NCBI GenBank assembly: GCA_946406115.1
Contig: OX291544.1
Location: forward strand, 24,321,521-24,385,520
DNA: 64,000 bases
Direction: 5' to 3'
Source: Apoda limacodes
Lineage: Eukaryota > Arthropoda > Insecta > Lepidoptera > Limacodidae
Positions 1-10,804 of the stretch are shown here, piece by piece. The number at the start of each line of letters is the position of its first letter. Within the stretch, counting starts at the first letter, position 1. The position numbers and the translations under genes were made by a program. The notes under the pieces are model-generated. The model saw only the letters and a program-made list of their open reading frames with translations, did no database searches and had not been told where the DNA came from.

Positions 1-51
1 AAAGATATTTGTTTAAACATCGGCTTAAAAAAATAACGGCCGAACCTCTCG

Positions 52-395
52 TTTTAGGGTTCCGTATTCAAAGGATGCCAACGGAGCCCTATTACTAACT
101 CTACGCTGCCTGTTTATCCGACCATTATAAGGCTCTATCTTTTAGACCGAAATAGGTAGAAGCCTAAATTTTTCACAGAATATGTGTTATAATGGGGGGG
201 ATTATCTAACAAATGAAAAAAGTTAAAATTTAAGGGCGGTCCCCATACAAGCAAAATTTTTTCGTTGTTTTTGCTCTATCGTAAAAACAGAAAGACAAAC
301 AAACTTTAAACTTGCAGTGAAAAATAGTGTGAACTCTAAAGTATAACAACAAATCATAAAAACCGGCCAAGTGTGAGGCGGGCCTAAACCATTAC
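52..395 (-). repeat. Dispersed lepidopteran repeat, 'ggttccgta / cggccaagtg' family
   Basis: The block starts with 'tagggttccgtattc' and ends with 'aaaccggccaagtgtgag', the two signature ends of a family found several more times here (for example 21444-22038 and 23859-24356). Relative to those copies this one is reversed and diverged; the usual 'gacagacag' motif is mostly lost. No coding capacity is visible. Which transposon class the family belongs to cannot be told from this sequence. Confidence 0.55.
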
Positions 396-475
396 TATTT
401 AAATTACCGGTACAACGCCATCAAGTTTATCACTAAGAGAAATAGTAACACATTTATTTGTAGGAAACGATATTT

Positions 476-524
476 AAAGTTAAGCAACGTCGGGCTTGGT
501 CAGTACTTGGATGGGTGACTACTT
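476..524 (+). pseudogene. 5S rRNA-derived fragment
   Basis: The segment 'aagttaagcaacgtcgggc' followed by 'ggtcagtacttggatgggtga' matches the internal part of metazoan 5S rRNA, roughly nucleotides 45-90 and including the internal promoter region. One or two substitutions are present, and identity is lost after 'gggtgact'. The 5' and 3' thirds of 5S are absent, so this is not a working gene. A T-run follows at 535-540. It is either a dead 5S copy or the head of a 5S-derived SINE; no tail was identified that would settle this. Confidence 0.8.
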
Positions 525-639
525 AGCGGCACACTTTTTTTGCTTGTGTTTGTAAATTACGTAAATAGTAGTAGGTACAGGACGGTTTTTTCTATTTTTA
601 TTTTTAAAAATTTCTTATCAACTAGCATCATAGCAGTTT

Positions 640-1400
640 ATATTGGTCCACTGCTGGACATAAGCCTCCTCTATGGCGCGCCATTTCTCCCGGTTCTCTG
701 CCTTCCGCAGACTAGGCTGGAGGGCGTCCCACGCTTCGCCTTTCCATACGCGGTCTCCACTCTAGTACACGTCTGCTCCATCGGCCATCGGTCCTCCGAC
801 AGACGTGGCCAGCCCACTGCCACTTCAGCTTGCTAATTCGGCGAGCTATGTCGGTAACTTTAGTTCTCTTCCGGATTTCGATCCCTTGGAGACACTCCGA
901 GCATAGCTAGCTCCATTGCGAGCTGTGCGACCTTGAACTTGTGGACCAGCCCTGCTGTAAGTGTCCACGTTTCGGCGGCTTAAGTCATGACTGGTAGGAC
1001 GCACTGGTCAAAGACTTTTGTCTTTAGACTTTGCGGTATAGGCGACGTGAAGACTTGACGAAGTTTACCAAATGCTGCCCCAGCTGGATCCTCCTGTCGG
1101 CTTCCTTCTCAAATTGTTCCAGCCCAGTTGGATTTTTGTCCAAGGTACCTACACATAATCCTGGACAACTTCAAGTAACCCGCGACGTATACTGGCATTG
1201 GCACGACGTGTTGGTTGAACATGACTTTTGTCTTATCCAAATTCATGCCAAGGCCCACTCGTCGAGAGGATTCATCTAGGGAGTGCAACATTTCGCTCAG
1301 TTCTTCCAATGACTCTGCCATAATACCGATGTCGTCAGCAAACCTTAGGTGTGCGATGTATTCGCCGTTTATGTTTATGCCCCGCCCAGCCTAGTCCGTA
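640..1400 (-). pseudogene. RTE-type LINE reverse transcriptase, C-terminal remnant
   Basis: On the minus strand, frames near 1109-1400 read GEYIAHLRFADDIGIMAES, containing the FADD catalytic box, followed by GLGMNLDKTKVMFN. Towards 640 the reading becomes ISKLKWQWAGHVCRRTDGRW and then ends in EAYVQQWT, the typical C-terminus of RTE/BovB-like ORFs. The reading frame changes repeatedly and the N-terminal endonuclease is missing. This is a 5'-truncated, frame-broken copy. The RTE assignment rests on the FADD context and the RTDGRW / EAYVQQWT tail. Confidence 0.8.
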
Positions 1401-1804
1401 GTTTTGAAGGTTTATAGGTTTATCTGTTACAGGTGGTTAGTATAAAAATGCCGGCGACCAGCATTCTTCTAATGAATTAGTATGAACTTTGTACGTTTTA
1501 TAACTTATGTAGGTCAAAAACAACCATTTACAACCAAAGGTCGAAGTTCACTAAACAAGTATTTTAACTTTCGTAATAAAATCCATTCTATTTGAGTTTC
1601 GGTTGCCACTTAATGTATTGTCAAATACGAAACAAATAGAACTTTTTAACAAGTTTTTCTAGGAGTACTCTTTTATGACAAGTTTGTACCTACCTACATA
1701 GATAGGTATGTACTTAAAGAATAAACATGACTTCGAGAAAACTTGATTTCCTGCCATAAAGGAATTCTTCCTAAAAAATACAACCATACAAACACATATC
1801 AGAT

Positions 1805-1890
1805 CAGAGCTTACGGTTTGCCTGATGGTAAGCGGTCAACGAATCCTATGGACGCTCGCAAAACCTGGAGAATCACTCGCGTGTTGCTAT
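1805..1890 (-). repeat. Jockey-type LINE 3' tail fragment
   Basis: The plus strand reads 'gcctgatggtaagcggtcaacg...cctatggacgctcgcaa', a diverged piece of the 3' UTR seen more completely at 48429-48560 and 39914-40065. No coding sequence is attached. Confidence 0.55.
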
Positions 1891-1968
1891 AGTAGGGATG
1901 ACAAATACCCATCAAGATTAGAAATATTCTATTTTAACCTAAAACATCTTTTACTTATATTTTAATGA

Positions 1969-2035
1969 CTAGACATTGCCAGCGGCTCCGCCCGCCCTAA
2001 ATTACCATACAAACTTTCACATTTATAATATAAAA
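1969..2035 (-). mobile_element. Internally deleted mini-Helitron (Lep1-like)
   Basis: Read on the minus strand, the block begins with 'ttataaatgtgaaagtttg' (the 5' head of the Helitron copies listed below) and jumps directly to 'aatttagggcgggcggagcc' and the terminal CTAG (plus 1969-1972). Almost all of the usual 260-320-bp body is missing, so only both ends survive. Confidence 0.5.
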
Positions 2036-3600
2036 AATATAAAAAAAACAAATGGCAAAATAGTAGAATAAAAAATTTTATTATAAGAAACGCGTAGAAG
2101 TCGCGTCGCTATCAAGTTTTCTCTAACAAGTTAGGATCACGATAAAGACAAATCATGGATACATTAATACACGGAAAGGTTTGAAGAAATATCATCAGTG
2201 TGACGACGCCCAAAGCGTCAAAATATCATAGCTCTACCCACAGCATGTTTTATTTATTCATAGGTACTCAAAATAACGATTTTAATTTGGCAATGAATAG
2301 ACGAATGGTTAAGGAATTCACTTATTGCAAATCATCAGTGTAAGTAATATATGGCAATGTGAATGAAGTTGTTCCCGGCATCACATGTGTAAGTGTTAGG
2401 GAGTGGTCGCTATTGAAACGAAAGCCAGAACCCAATTATCTGAGCAACAGAATAACTACCTCTTTCATAACTACCCCTTTGGCAGTAGATTTTGACATTC
2501 AAAGTTTCATTAATTAAAATAAGCTCAATTTTTACATCTAATTATTTTTTTAGGAATTACAAACATGATTAGTATTCAATTATGTCATTAATTGTCAAAC
2601 TGAACAGAATTATGTTGATTTTATAGAGAAACAAAATGTTCACAGTTGACAGTAACACGGAAAATGTTTTAGAATATTTCAGTCTTTTGGGAATATGTGA
2701 GTATCTGACACGATAATGCTTCTTATTATTATAACACTCAGTGTTAACATCAAATCCAAATCCTGAGTAATACCTACTTTTATTTACATTATATCCGTGA
2801 GTATGTTTGTTTGTTATTAACATGACGCTACCTACATTTATCCAATTTGTTTATTGGTCATTTGAGCAGAGTTATAGGTAACTAAAAGTACATTTTATTA
2901 TATCGTAATCAATGATGCTGTTTAAAATCTCCCAGTTCTCAATGGACCATAATCGACTACGCTTGACCATGCGCCGAGATGGTCATCGTAGTCATTTGTT
3001 AAAATAATATGGTCACGCCCCTTCCTTTTTACTACATGGCGATCGGTGGAAGATGAGACAGTTTTCTTTTTGATAAATGTGCGATGTGCGACATTGAATA
3101 ACAGGCCAGGATTCCAGGTCAATGTCGGTAATATATTTTAAACTTAAAAACGTAGACCTTGCTTGACTCCAGATTCCTGTAGGTACAAAGATGTATCTGC
3201 TTATAAAAAACAATTGCGAACCTCTACGGTTACATTGGTATACTCTTTAACGTCAATGACGTTAGAATATGGGTCGATCTTTTCGTTAGTATACCTAAGA
3301 TTAGTTTTATTAAATTAATCAGTGATTTTCATTTCAGCCTAAACATTTACAGAATTTTATCATCTCAACGTATTCAGGCCAGAAATTACATTGTTTCAAC
3401 ATGGATAATTTCTAGATATAAAGAATTCATTAAGATTTCTATACTTAGATCAAATAATGTTTTGTATAAGAGAACATGATTATTCTATTTCCGTTAAATT
3501 TTAAAATTTAAATTAAAACCAATTTCGAGCCTATTTAAGATAAAATTACCTACTCATAACTCCTAGTGATAGAATACTTATAGAAATACCATATAAATAG
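2036..3600. other. AT-rich stretch without recognisable features
   Basis: Short open frames on the minus strand (2569-2823, 2922-3122, 3013-3213) have no domain, no continuity and no flanking splice signals that I can defend. I see no repeat family here. Confidence 0.5.
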
Positions 3601-3639
3601 AAATACATAAAAAAATCTTTATTCGTTTATGACGACCTA

Positions 3640-3745
3640 AAGGTTAAAGTATACATCGCAGCTACACCATCAATGTAAATTAATATTTTTATAGCAAAGA
3701 TACAGTCCAAAGATTAACCTCAAGCCAGGACTTGAACCTGGAATA
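3640..3745 (-). repeat. tRNA-derived SINE fragment
   Basis: The minus strand carries 'ggttcaagtcc', a Pol III B-box-like motif, followed by 'tggcttgaggttaatcttt' and 'ggactgtatctttgctat'. The segment at 47650-47705 has the same order (B box, then 'ggactcttt'). No A box is discernible, so the head is truncated. Confidence 0.45.
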
Positions 3746-4238
3746 ATATTAATCTAGTTATAACTGCAATCATTTTCATTTTCAAAGGTTTGAATACGAC
3801 TGCAACTGAACTAGCTGGCAATTAAAAAAAAAAACAAATAATAATTGGTAAATAAAACCTTTAATAGACAGGTAAAAGTTACGTGTCTATTAGTTTACTT
3901 GTCTATTCTTTAGCTCGGTTGCGGCACCGTGATTGTTATGTTGTCATTTTACTTACTTTTTCTTACATGTTTTATAGAGGGCATAACCTTAGTGTTTTTG
4001 AATCCTAACTTAAAAATGAAATGATTACAGAGTTATACTCACTTTTTAGGTTAGAGATGCGATTCTTCCCCCCTGGAAATCTAATTATTGCTTGACTTAC
4101 AATCATAATGTTGTTTTTATAAAGATATATAGACGATCCAATACTTTACACAAATTTTATTCTAATTGTAGACTTTTTACAATAAAACTGATATCCCCCA
4201 AAGCTGGTTAAGCAGACTCAAAAACCATAGAAGCCCGT

Positions 4239-4305
4239 CTTAGGGTCAGCTTATACCGAGACGCGACTTGAAGATGCGTCGCGGCGCGTATGAGCTGACC
4301 CTTAG
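4239..4305. repeat. Imperfect inverted repeat (hairpin)
   Basis: 'ttagggtcagcttatac' at the left is mirrored by 'gtatgagctgaccctta' at the right, with further pairing through 'acgcgac' and 'gcgtcgc'. Arms are about 30 bases around a loop of about 8. It is a candidate foldback MITE core. The surrounding 3750-5230 otherwise holds nothing I recognise. Confidence 0.55.
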
Positions 4306-5235
4306 GCAATGAGACTTGAGGTACTAGGACACCTTGGTAGAATGCCGTCGGATATCCGCTGGAACTGTTGCTTCAGCTGCTTTAAATATTACGCAGATAC
4401 CGTTTAGGAATTCCTGGGTCACCACCTAATGTAGACACTAGAATGACTTTTTTTACTTCTAGAAGGGAAGCGTCTGGTTTTATTCTAATATTTTTCGATT
4501 AATATTTAAATATTTAAAATCTTTTACTTTTCGTCAAACATCTGACGTGAAAGGTAGAGAGGTTTATTTATAGCTTCGCAAAGACGAACGCTTTCCACCT
4601 CCCAATTACCCGCAACAGGGTTCTAACCCTTTACAGTGCTTATTATAACAAGCATATTATTTTCATCGTCGAATAATGTTTTATTTTTACATTGTACTTC
4701 AAAAAGGGTAATAATAATATTCCTCTTCAGATAAAAATACGTACATCTAAAATAGATGATACATATTATCTTAACTCGGGTGAGACGATATAGCTATAAA
4801 GTGTCAGGAAGAGAATACTTAATGTATTGAAATTCTTTCATTCCAAATAGCTATAAAAGTACCATTTTGTAAACGCTCTAAGCTAAATTTGAAAAAGGGA
4901 TGTGCGTTCGTCTTCTTTTTATAGAACTGTTTCAATGTATTGGAAATACTCATATGTAGATACTCAATGCGTTTGATGCTAAATTATCCATGTTTATGTT
5001 AGGAAAAAACCGAACCTTAATATGGATACACAAAACAGCTAAAGCTATACGTGGAATCCTAAAAAATTAAAATCCTAAAAAGGTAAATAAGAAAAAGATT
5101 ATTATTATACCATTATCCTTCCGTCTGCAGAGAAGTCGTCTAAATTAAAAATAATACAAATTATAAAAGCACTTTTATGTCGAATTTAAGTTCCTAAAGT
5201 AAGCCCGAAATGATAAAGGTCCGAATATTTCTGAG

Positions 5236-5910
5236 TTGGAACGCAAATTAAATGCTGCCTCGAGGTTCAATAAAAAAGCAGCTGCCAGATCTAAATTCCA
5301 ATTCATTGGCATCGTGTTTTTTGGTCGCTTGTTAAAGTTGCCAAAGAAAACTTGTGTCAGTTTTCGTTACCACCACTGCACAAGACCGATGGTTACTTGG
5401 CCCATAGCGCTAAAGAGAAAGCCGATCAAGTGGTCAGGGCAGTCTCATTCAGCCTCAAACTTGAATTTGAACGAAGAAAGCGCTATACCAGTAACTATAC
5501 CGCGATGCGGGAAGACCATGCCAAATTCCATAACACAGCAGACGGCACGGCAGGCACTGCTTTCTCAAGAGGTTTACAAGTAGTGTGGGTTAGACGGTAT
5601 ACCAGCCTGCAGTGGTGCCTTAACAGTGGGCTCCTGTGTTTTGTCCTGTAATCACATGCCACTTCACGTTTTTATACCACACTAGGAAATTTTTATCTTT
5701 GTGGAAGACTCCGAATGTCCCAGTGTCCCAAAATGGCGATAGATCAGATTAATTGAATTATAGGCCAACCGCTATTACATCTTTACTTTCCAAGGTTACA
5801 TGTAATCAACACCCAGCTTCTAAGACATCCAGAAAATAAGGAACTGGTCAGCGACAGTCAATATGGCTATCGCCACAGCCGCTCGACTAATGACCTTCTA
5901 ATATGTTTCA
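5236..5910 (+). pseudogene. Jockey-clade LINE ORF2 fragment (linker and start of RT)
   Basis: Three plus frames together resemble a Jockey-clade ORF2: LNAASRFNKKAAARSKF, then CQFSLPPLHKTDGYLAHSAK continuing EKADQVVRAV, then TIPRCGKTMP. Downstream, NYRPTAITSLLSKV (from about 5758) and SDSQYGYRHSRSTNDLL (to about 5905) are RT motifs. Single-base frame changes and stops separate these blocks, and the catalytic YADD region and beyond are absent. This is an old, truncated copy. The clade call is from memory of the family, not a search. Confidence 0.75.
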
Positions 5911-5954
5911 TGCACCGATGCCCACTAGCATCAAGAGTAAGGGGGCGGGAGTTA

Positions 5955-6215
5955 AAGTTAGAGTTGGATTTCAAAAATGTAATAACTTCTTTCTTAATAA
6001 ACCCCATACTGTAGCTCTTAGAGGAAACCTAGGCAGGGAGCTCATTCCACAATCCAAGCGTTTGCGGGAGGAAGATTCTCTGAAACCGCACTGTACGCGA
6101 CCTTTTAGTTTCTAAAGTGTGAGAATGAATTCCTTGCCGATGGCGAGCGGTGCGGTGGTAGAAAGTAGCTGTGTTTATTTCGAACAATTACTCAGAACAC
6201 ATCCCATTGAAAGAA
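5955..6215 (-). pseudogene. Jockey-type LINE C-terminal fragment
   Basis: The plus strand 'aaccccatactgtagctctta...gggagctcattccacaa...ctgaaaccgcactgtacgcgacc' parallels 33520-33800 and 48570-48800. There the minus strand encodes an ORF2 C-terminus with TATFYHRTARHRQG and KLWNELP. Here the corresponding frames are broken. It is abutted by an RTE fragment in the opposite orientation. Confidence 0.65.
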
Positions 6216-6241
6216 GTAATTAGATATTTGTAGGGTTGGTA

Positions 6242-6505
6242 ACGAGCGAGTGATAAGCAAGCTGAAGTGGCAATGGGCAGGGCACATCGCTTGTCGAACC
6301 GATAACTGATGGGGAATAAAGGTTTTCGAGTGGTGACCACGGATCGGAAGATGCAGCGTGGGACGGACTCCTAGCAGGTGGAGAGACGACCTGGTTATAG
6401 CCCCAGGAAGCCGATTGATGCAGGCGGCTCAGGACCGGCCGTTGTTGAGACATATGGGGGTGGCTTACGTTCAGTAGTGGACGTCTTTCGGCTGAAACGA
6501 ACGAA
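6242..6505 (+). pseudogene. RTE-type LINE RT C-terminal fragment
   Basis: The plus strand reads ISKLKWQWAGHIACRTDN, then VGRTPSRWRDDLV, and ends near AYVQ-WTSFG. These match the RTE C-terminal pattern also seen at 640-900 but in the opposite orientation. Two or more stops interrupt it. It is a second, independent RTE copy. Confidence 0.75.
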
Positions 6506-6539
6506 CAACTCGCCATTGGCAGTGAATTTATCCACCTTA

Positions 6540-6765
6540 GAAACTTAATGGTCTCGCAAAGTTTGGTTTTAGAGGAACTTTGTTCCGAGAACGCTTATAA
6601 AGAGCAAAGGTTTTCTCTAAAAAATAGGAGTTTTCAAGAACAATGTTATTAGATATTTAAAAAGGATCGACAACGCGGGAGTAATGCCTCTAGTGTTGCA
6701 ATTTGAATTGCCTGCGGTGACTGCTTACGGACCGTTACCTTGTTTGCCACCTTAGGGGTATAAAT
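6540..6765 (+). repeat. Jockey-type LINE 3' end
   Basis: The stretch contains diverged 'ccttgg/ttttctct' coding-end sequence, then 'gacaacgcgggagtaatgcc' and 'ctgcggtgactgcttacgg' up to 'cttgtttgccacctt'. This is the reverse complement of the 3' UTR at 48440-48560. No poly(A) remains. Confidence 0.5.
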
Positions 6766-6907
6766 ATGTATTTATGTGATTTTATGTATTTTTCTCCCGC
6801 AGCTCTGATCACGTATCAATTAGAGTTAGGCTATTGCATAGCTTTTATGGCGGGCTCTGAGCGCGGCGACCGAATCAAGAAATTCCGTGTTAAAATTGAT
6901 TAATCCG

Positions 6908-7040
6908 TCGCCTTAAAATTGATTTTCCGTACAGTCAAAACGTGGTTACGCATACGGCTAGTGGCACGGTGTTTATGTGCGTGTGACTAGACGTATGCTT
7001 AACCACGTTTTGACTGTACGGAAAATCAATTTTAAGCCGA
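6908..7040. repeat. Near-perfect long palindrome / foldback element
   Basis: The left arm 'ttaaaattgattttccgtac' with the following 'agtcaaaacgtggtta' is repeated in inverse orientation on the right almost without change. The central part (6958-6990) is also partly self-complementary, so the 133-bp block can fold over nearly its whole length. It lies about 370 bp outside the DIRS element and has no ORF. It is probably a foldback MITE; no target duplication was confirmed. Confidence 0.75.
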
Positions 7041-7311
7041 AAAAAAATTGAATTTTATATATTGTTTTGATGACAATCATAAGTTTAGGAGTTTTATTAG
7101 TAGATTATGAGAGTCAAAACACGATTGAATAAACTTGATTCGATACAATAAAATCGCAAAGTTTCCTCTAAATCTTTATTTTTAGAGAGATACTGCTACG
7201 GGGAAAACAGTTTTATTTGCTAGTTATTTAACTTTTTTCAATGAAATTTCGTCTACGTGTTCCATAATAAATACTTTAGACGAATATGGTTTATTTTATT
7301 GCGAAAGAGTG

Positions 7312-7405
7312 TTATTTTTTTAGCAAAAAATACATTTCATAAATAACGTCGCGTGGGCCAGCCATCACGCGGCTCTCGCCTTCCATCAATCGGCCGCAAA
7401 GAGAA
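7312..7405. other. GC-rich flank on the left side of the DIRS insertion
   Basis: This block is noticeably more GC-rich than its surroundings. On the minus strand it is open as YSLCGRLMEGESRVMAGPRD, continuing to a TAA at 7312. Together with 12471-12560 it may be one sequence split by the DIRS element. I do not recognise the protein, if it is one. Confidence 0.3.
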
Positions 7406-7462
7406 TATAATTGATGATTAAACGAACTTACCTGTAAGTGAAGTTCTATCGCAATTATATGA

Positions 7463-7602
7463 GTACGTTTCATTCGAAGATATAATAAACACATGTAGTA
7501 CTTCCATTGTACTCGCAACATCGCACTTATTTAATTTTGTGGGTATTTTGAAAATACCACCCATTTGCTCTAGCGTCGCCATTACCGATAGTCTCATTCT
7601 TT
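7463..7602 (-). repeat. DIRS 3' inverted terminal repeat
   Basis: The 140-bp block starts 'gtacgtttcattcgaagata' and ends 'taccgatagtctcattctt'. It is the reverse complement of 12321-12460 except for a small 'cgaag/cttcag' difference and one 'aacatcg/aacttcg' change. Outside it, 7406-7462 is an extra 57-bp extension matched only by the internal complementary region. Confidence 0.92.
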
Positions 7603-7658
7603 AGAGAAGGTACAAAAATTTTCAGGTTAAGATGGGCATTGGGATGGGCGGGGATACA

Positions 7659-7779
7659 ATATATCTTCGCATGAAACGTACTCATATAATTGCGATAGAA
7701 CTTCACTTACAGGTAAGTTCGTTTAATCATCAATTATATTTCGTACGTTTCATTCTTCAGATATAATAAACACATGTAG
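7659..7779 (-). repeat. DIRS internal complementary region (ICR)
   Basis: Positions 7659-7738 are the reverse complement of the outer left end 7405-7484. Positions 7731-7779 match the reverse complement of the outer right end 12422-12470. The two matches overlap by the shared AT-rich 'aattatat', exactly as expected if the region templates the joint of the two element ends. In DIRS-1 the ICR serves to complete and circularise the reverse-transcribed copy. It lies between the recombinase stop and the 3' ITR, the usual place. Confidence 0.9.
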
Positions 7780-7977
7780 AAGTTTAGAGTAGAAAATTTT
7801 GTATGTAACTATGGATTAAATGAATTAATAAACATTTTGCGTTTTATCGGTATCATTTATTTACTCGATAAGGGTTAATCAGTTTTAACAAACAATATTT
7901 ACCTAATTTTAATACATTAAATAATTGTAAGTGATTAATAGGTATTTGTTAGGTATTATCAAAATAATTAACTTGTT

Positions 7978-8985
7978 CTACAAGCGATTGGAGAAACAGA
8001 CAGATCTTGCAAAATAAGCGGTATCGATCACTGGACAATTATAAAACTTTGCAAAGGTCTCCGACGATCGCGAACAACCTGCTGTCCTCCTGATGACGTC
8101 AAGCGACACACCGTGAGCGTGCGCTGCGGACGTGGCGGCGTGCCGCGTGCTGTGCGCGCTGAACACCGCCACGTCTACGCCGCTTTCTGCTAGCGTCTGT
8201 TTGATCCATCGGCTGATGGTTTGGCTACAAGTGGCCTTGTAAGGTCGCTTGTACGTTATCAAGAGGTTCTCTATTGAATCAAGTCTTACATTTTTCGTAA
8301 CTGTTAAATAATCTTTTAAAACAGTCGCTGGGCAAATATTAACATTCTCATTAAAGTAAGGCAGGAATAAAATTGGTTGATCGCGTCCAGCGGCGGACGT
8401 TTTGATGATGTCGGATATTATAATTTTTATACCGTTTGGGCCGACGTTAATATTTTTAATTTTAATGCTAGTTAGCGTTTGCGCTCTGTGAGCGGTACAT
8501 AAAGCTAATAGTGTTACAAGTTTTTTTGATAATTTTTCTAATGGTAGATCTAAATTTGGGCCCCATCGGGCGATGTGTTGTAAAACTATCTGTGGGTCCC
8601 AGGTAACTGCATATTTAGGAACGTTAGGTCTTAATTTATATACACCTCTTAACAATCTTTTGATTTGTTCATGAGAACCTTACTCATTACCGAAAAGTAA
8701 ACTTAATGCGGAGCGGTGACTATTTAGAGAACCGTAAGCTGCGCCTTTGTTAACTTGTTCCGTTGGGAATAGCAATGCTGAGGGTATGCAAAACTTGTAA
8801 GGATCCGTATCATTTGTTGAACAAAATTGCCACCAATATTTGTACGAGACACTGTATTGTTGTAATGTATTTTTGGAAAGGGATGCCATCATTATGTTCA
8901 AGGAAGCCGCAGGGACACCTCGTTTTATGAATGCATTCCTGAGAGCTTCGCTGCACCCAGGGTAACTCTTCTGAATTGTGGGTTC
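7978..8985 (-). pseudogene. DIRS tyrosine recombinase (YR), one in-frame stop
   Basis: The frame opens just after a TAG at 8988-8986, inside the end of the RT ORF and shifted -1 from it, with the DIRS-like start YPGCSEALRNAFIKRGVP. It runs into NIMMASLSKNTLQQYSVSYK and reaches a TAA at 8682-8680, then continues in the same frame for 233 codons. In the 225-residue piece starting at 8655, the catalytic pattern is Arg57 (TAHRAQ), His168 and Arg171 (HSTRHA), Cys194 (AGCS) and Tyr205 (FAKFY). Position 194 is normally His or Trp. The YR would integrate the circular DNA copy. No ATG precedes the conserved start, so expression may depend on frameshifting or the upstream ORF. Confidence 0.92.
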
Positions 8986-10800
8986 CTACAAGAAGGCCAT
9001 ATAAGATTATGATCCGAATTTATAAAAATAATATCTGAAGTAAGCATTTTTTGTAATAGGGGGAACCAGGCCTGAGAAGGCCAATAGGGAAATATAAGTA
9101 TGCCTTCGCCCTTGTCTATTTTTATTTTCTCTAGACATTTTAAAACAAGAGAAAATGGCGGAAATGCATAAAAATATATTCTGTTCCACGACATTGTGAA
9201 TGCATCGATTGCTACGGCATCCGGGTCTGGTCTCCACGACACGTATCGTTGACATTTGGCATTGGTGCGAGTAGCAAATAAATCAATATCTGGTTCACCT
9301 AATTTTTTAGTAACTTTCTTAAATGCTTTGTTAGTTAGTATAAGTTCTATATCTTTGTTAACTTTCCTTGATTCTTCATCAGCTTCTTTATTATCTTTGC
9401 TTTTAATATACGATGCAGTTAACCATATATTGCGCTCCTCGCACCATTGCCAAATGTCTTTTGTCAATTTATTTAGGTGGGGATACTGTATGCCACCCAT
9501 ACGGTTTATGTAACTTAACGCTGTAGTATTGTCTACGCGTAGCAAAACAGAACAGTCATGTTTGTCAAGTGCAAAACATTTAAGGCCAAAAAAGACAGCC
9601 AATAACTCTAAATAATTTATATGAAAAAGCAGTTCAGTAGACTTCCAATTGCCATTTACTCTTTTATTATTGCAAAAAGCGCCCCAGCCAGATCTGGATG
9701 CGTCGGTAAAAATTTCTAATGTGAACCTACGTGGTATAAGAGGAACAGCTATGTACATCTTTGACCACCACTCTAAATCCTGTAATATTTCAGGCGAAGG
9801 ACAAAATTTTGCGTCGTATGCATCATATTTTCCTAATGCTAAATATTTTTGTCTTTCGAGAATTTTTGTATAAGCCCAACCATATTTAACCGCTGGGCAC
9901 GCGGACGTAAGGACGCCGATTAGTCGCGCGAATTCTCTAATAGTACAACGTGGTAAGGACTTAAATTTTTCAATTAATGTTGATATTTTAACTCGCTTAT
10001 CACCAGGTAAGGACAAGGTCATTTCAATAGTGTTATAAATGAATCCTAAGAATTTCACTTGTTGTGAAGGCTGTAAGGAACTTTTTTCAAAGTTTATTAC
10101 GAACCCTAAGCATTGTAATAATTTTATAGTATGAATTACGTTTTGTAAACATTCATTATATGTTCGCCCAATACATAATAAATCGTCTAAATATATGACA
10201 GATAAGAAGCCGCGATATCTGAGGTGGGTCACAACTTCCTTCATTATTTTTGTAAAAGTTCTTGGTGCCGAAGACAAGCCATAGGGCATGGCGGTAAATT
10301 CGTAATTAATTGTTTTATTATTTTGGTTCTGAAATTGAAACCGTAAATATTTTCTTTGTGATGGATTGATGGGTACCAAAAGATAAGACTCTTTTATGTC
10401 TATCGTAGCCATAAAGCCATTGTGAGGAATTAATTTGCATGCTGTCCGGTAGTCCTCCATTTTAAAATGATTTTGAGTAACGAAAGTGTTTAGCGATTTC
10501 AAATTTAAAATAAATCTGTTGCTACCGTTGGATTTGGGGGCTAAAAATATTTTAGAGATAAATTGATCTTCTTGTGACTCACACTCAGATATCGCACCTA
10601 GTTCTACTAAGTTTTCGATAGCTACGAACATGTTCAGTTTTTCCTCTCTTGTAAAGGTACTGGAGGGTACTTTGAGTTGGAAAACCTGTTCCGAAAACGG
10701 TATATTGTAACCGTTTTTTATCCAACCTAATACTATTTTATTATTAGTGATGTTTCTCCAACAATTATAAAAATACTGTAGGCGTCCTGCATGTACCTGT
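8925..10800 (-). CDS. DIRS reverse transcriptase / RNase H / Dam-like ORF
   Basis: The first ATG is at 10631 and gives 568 residues. However, the frame is open and family-like well upstream (AGRLQYFYNCWRN, GWIKNGYNIPF) and continues into the end of gag in the -1 frame, so the true product is longer. From the 10631 Met: RT catalytic Asp78 (TIDIKESY) and YLDD at 147-150; RNase H acidic residues Asp309 (FTDAS), Glu341 (YLELLA), Asp366 (RVDNTTA) and Asp417 (KEADEES). A C-terminal domain from about 445 has PDIDLFATRTN and FPPFSLV, as in the Dam-methylase-like region of DIRS elements. No stop or frameshift interrupts it. It makes cDNA from the element RNA. The end overlaps the recombinase frame. 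Confidence 0.93.
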
Positions 10801-10804
10801 GTGG

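Noticed and set aside
2922..3213. Overlapping minus-strand ORFs (GRDHIILTNDYDD...)
   Set aside because: They are short, have no known motif, and no frame continuity with neighbours; likely chance.
9256..9873. Plus-strand ORFs inside the DIRS region
   Set aside because: Antisense shadows of the intact RT/RNase H ORF.
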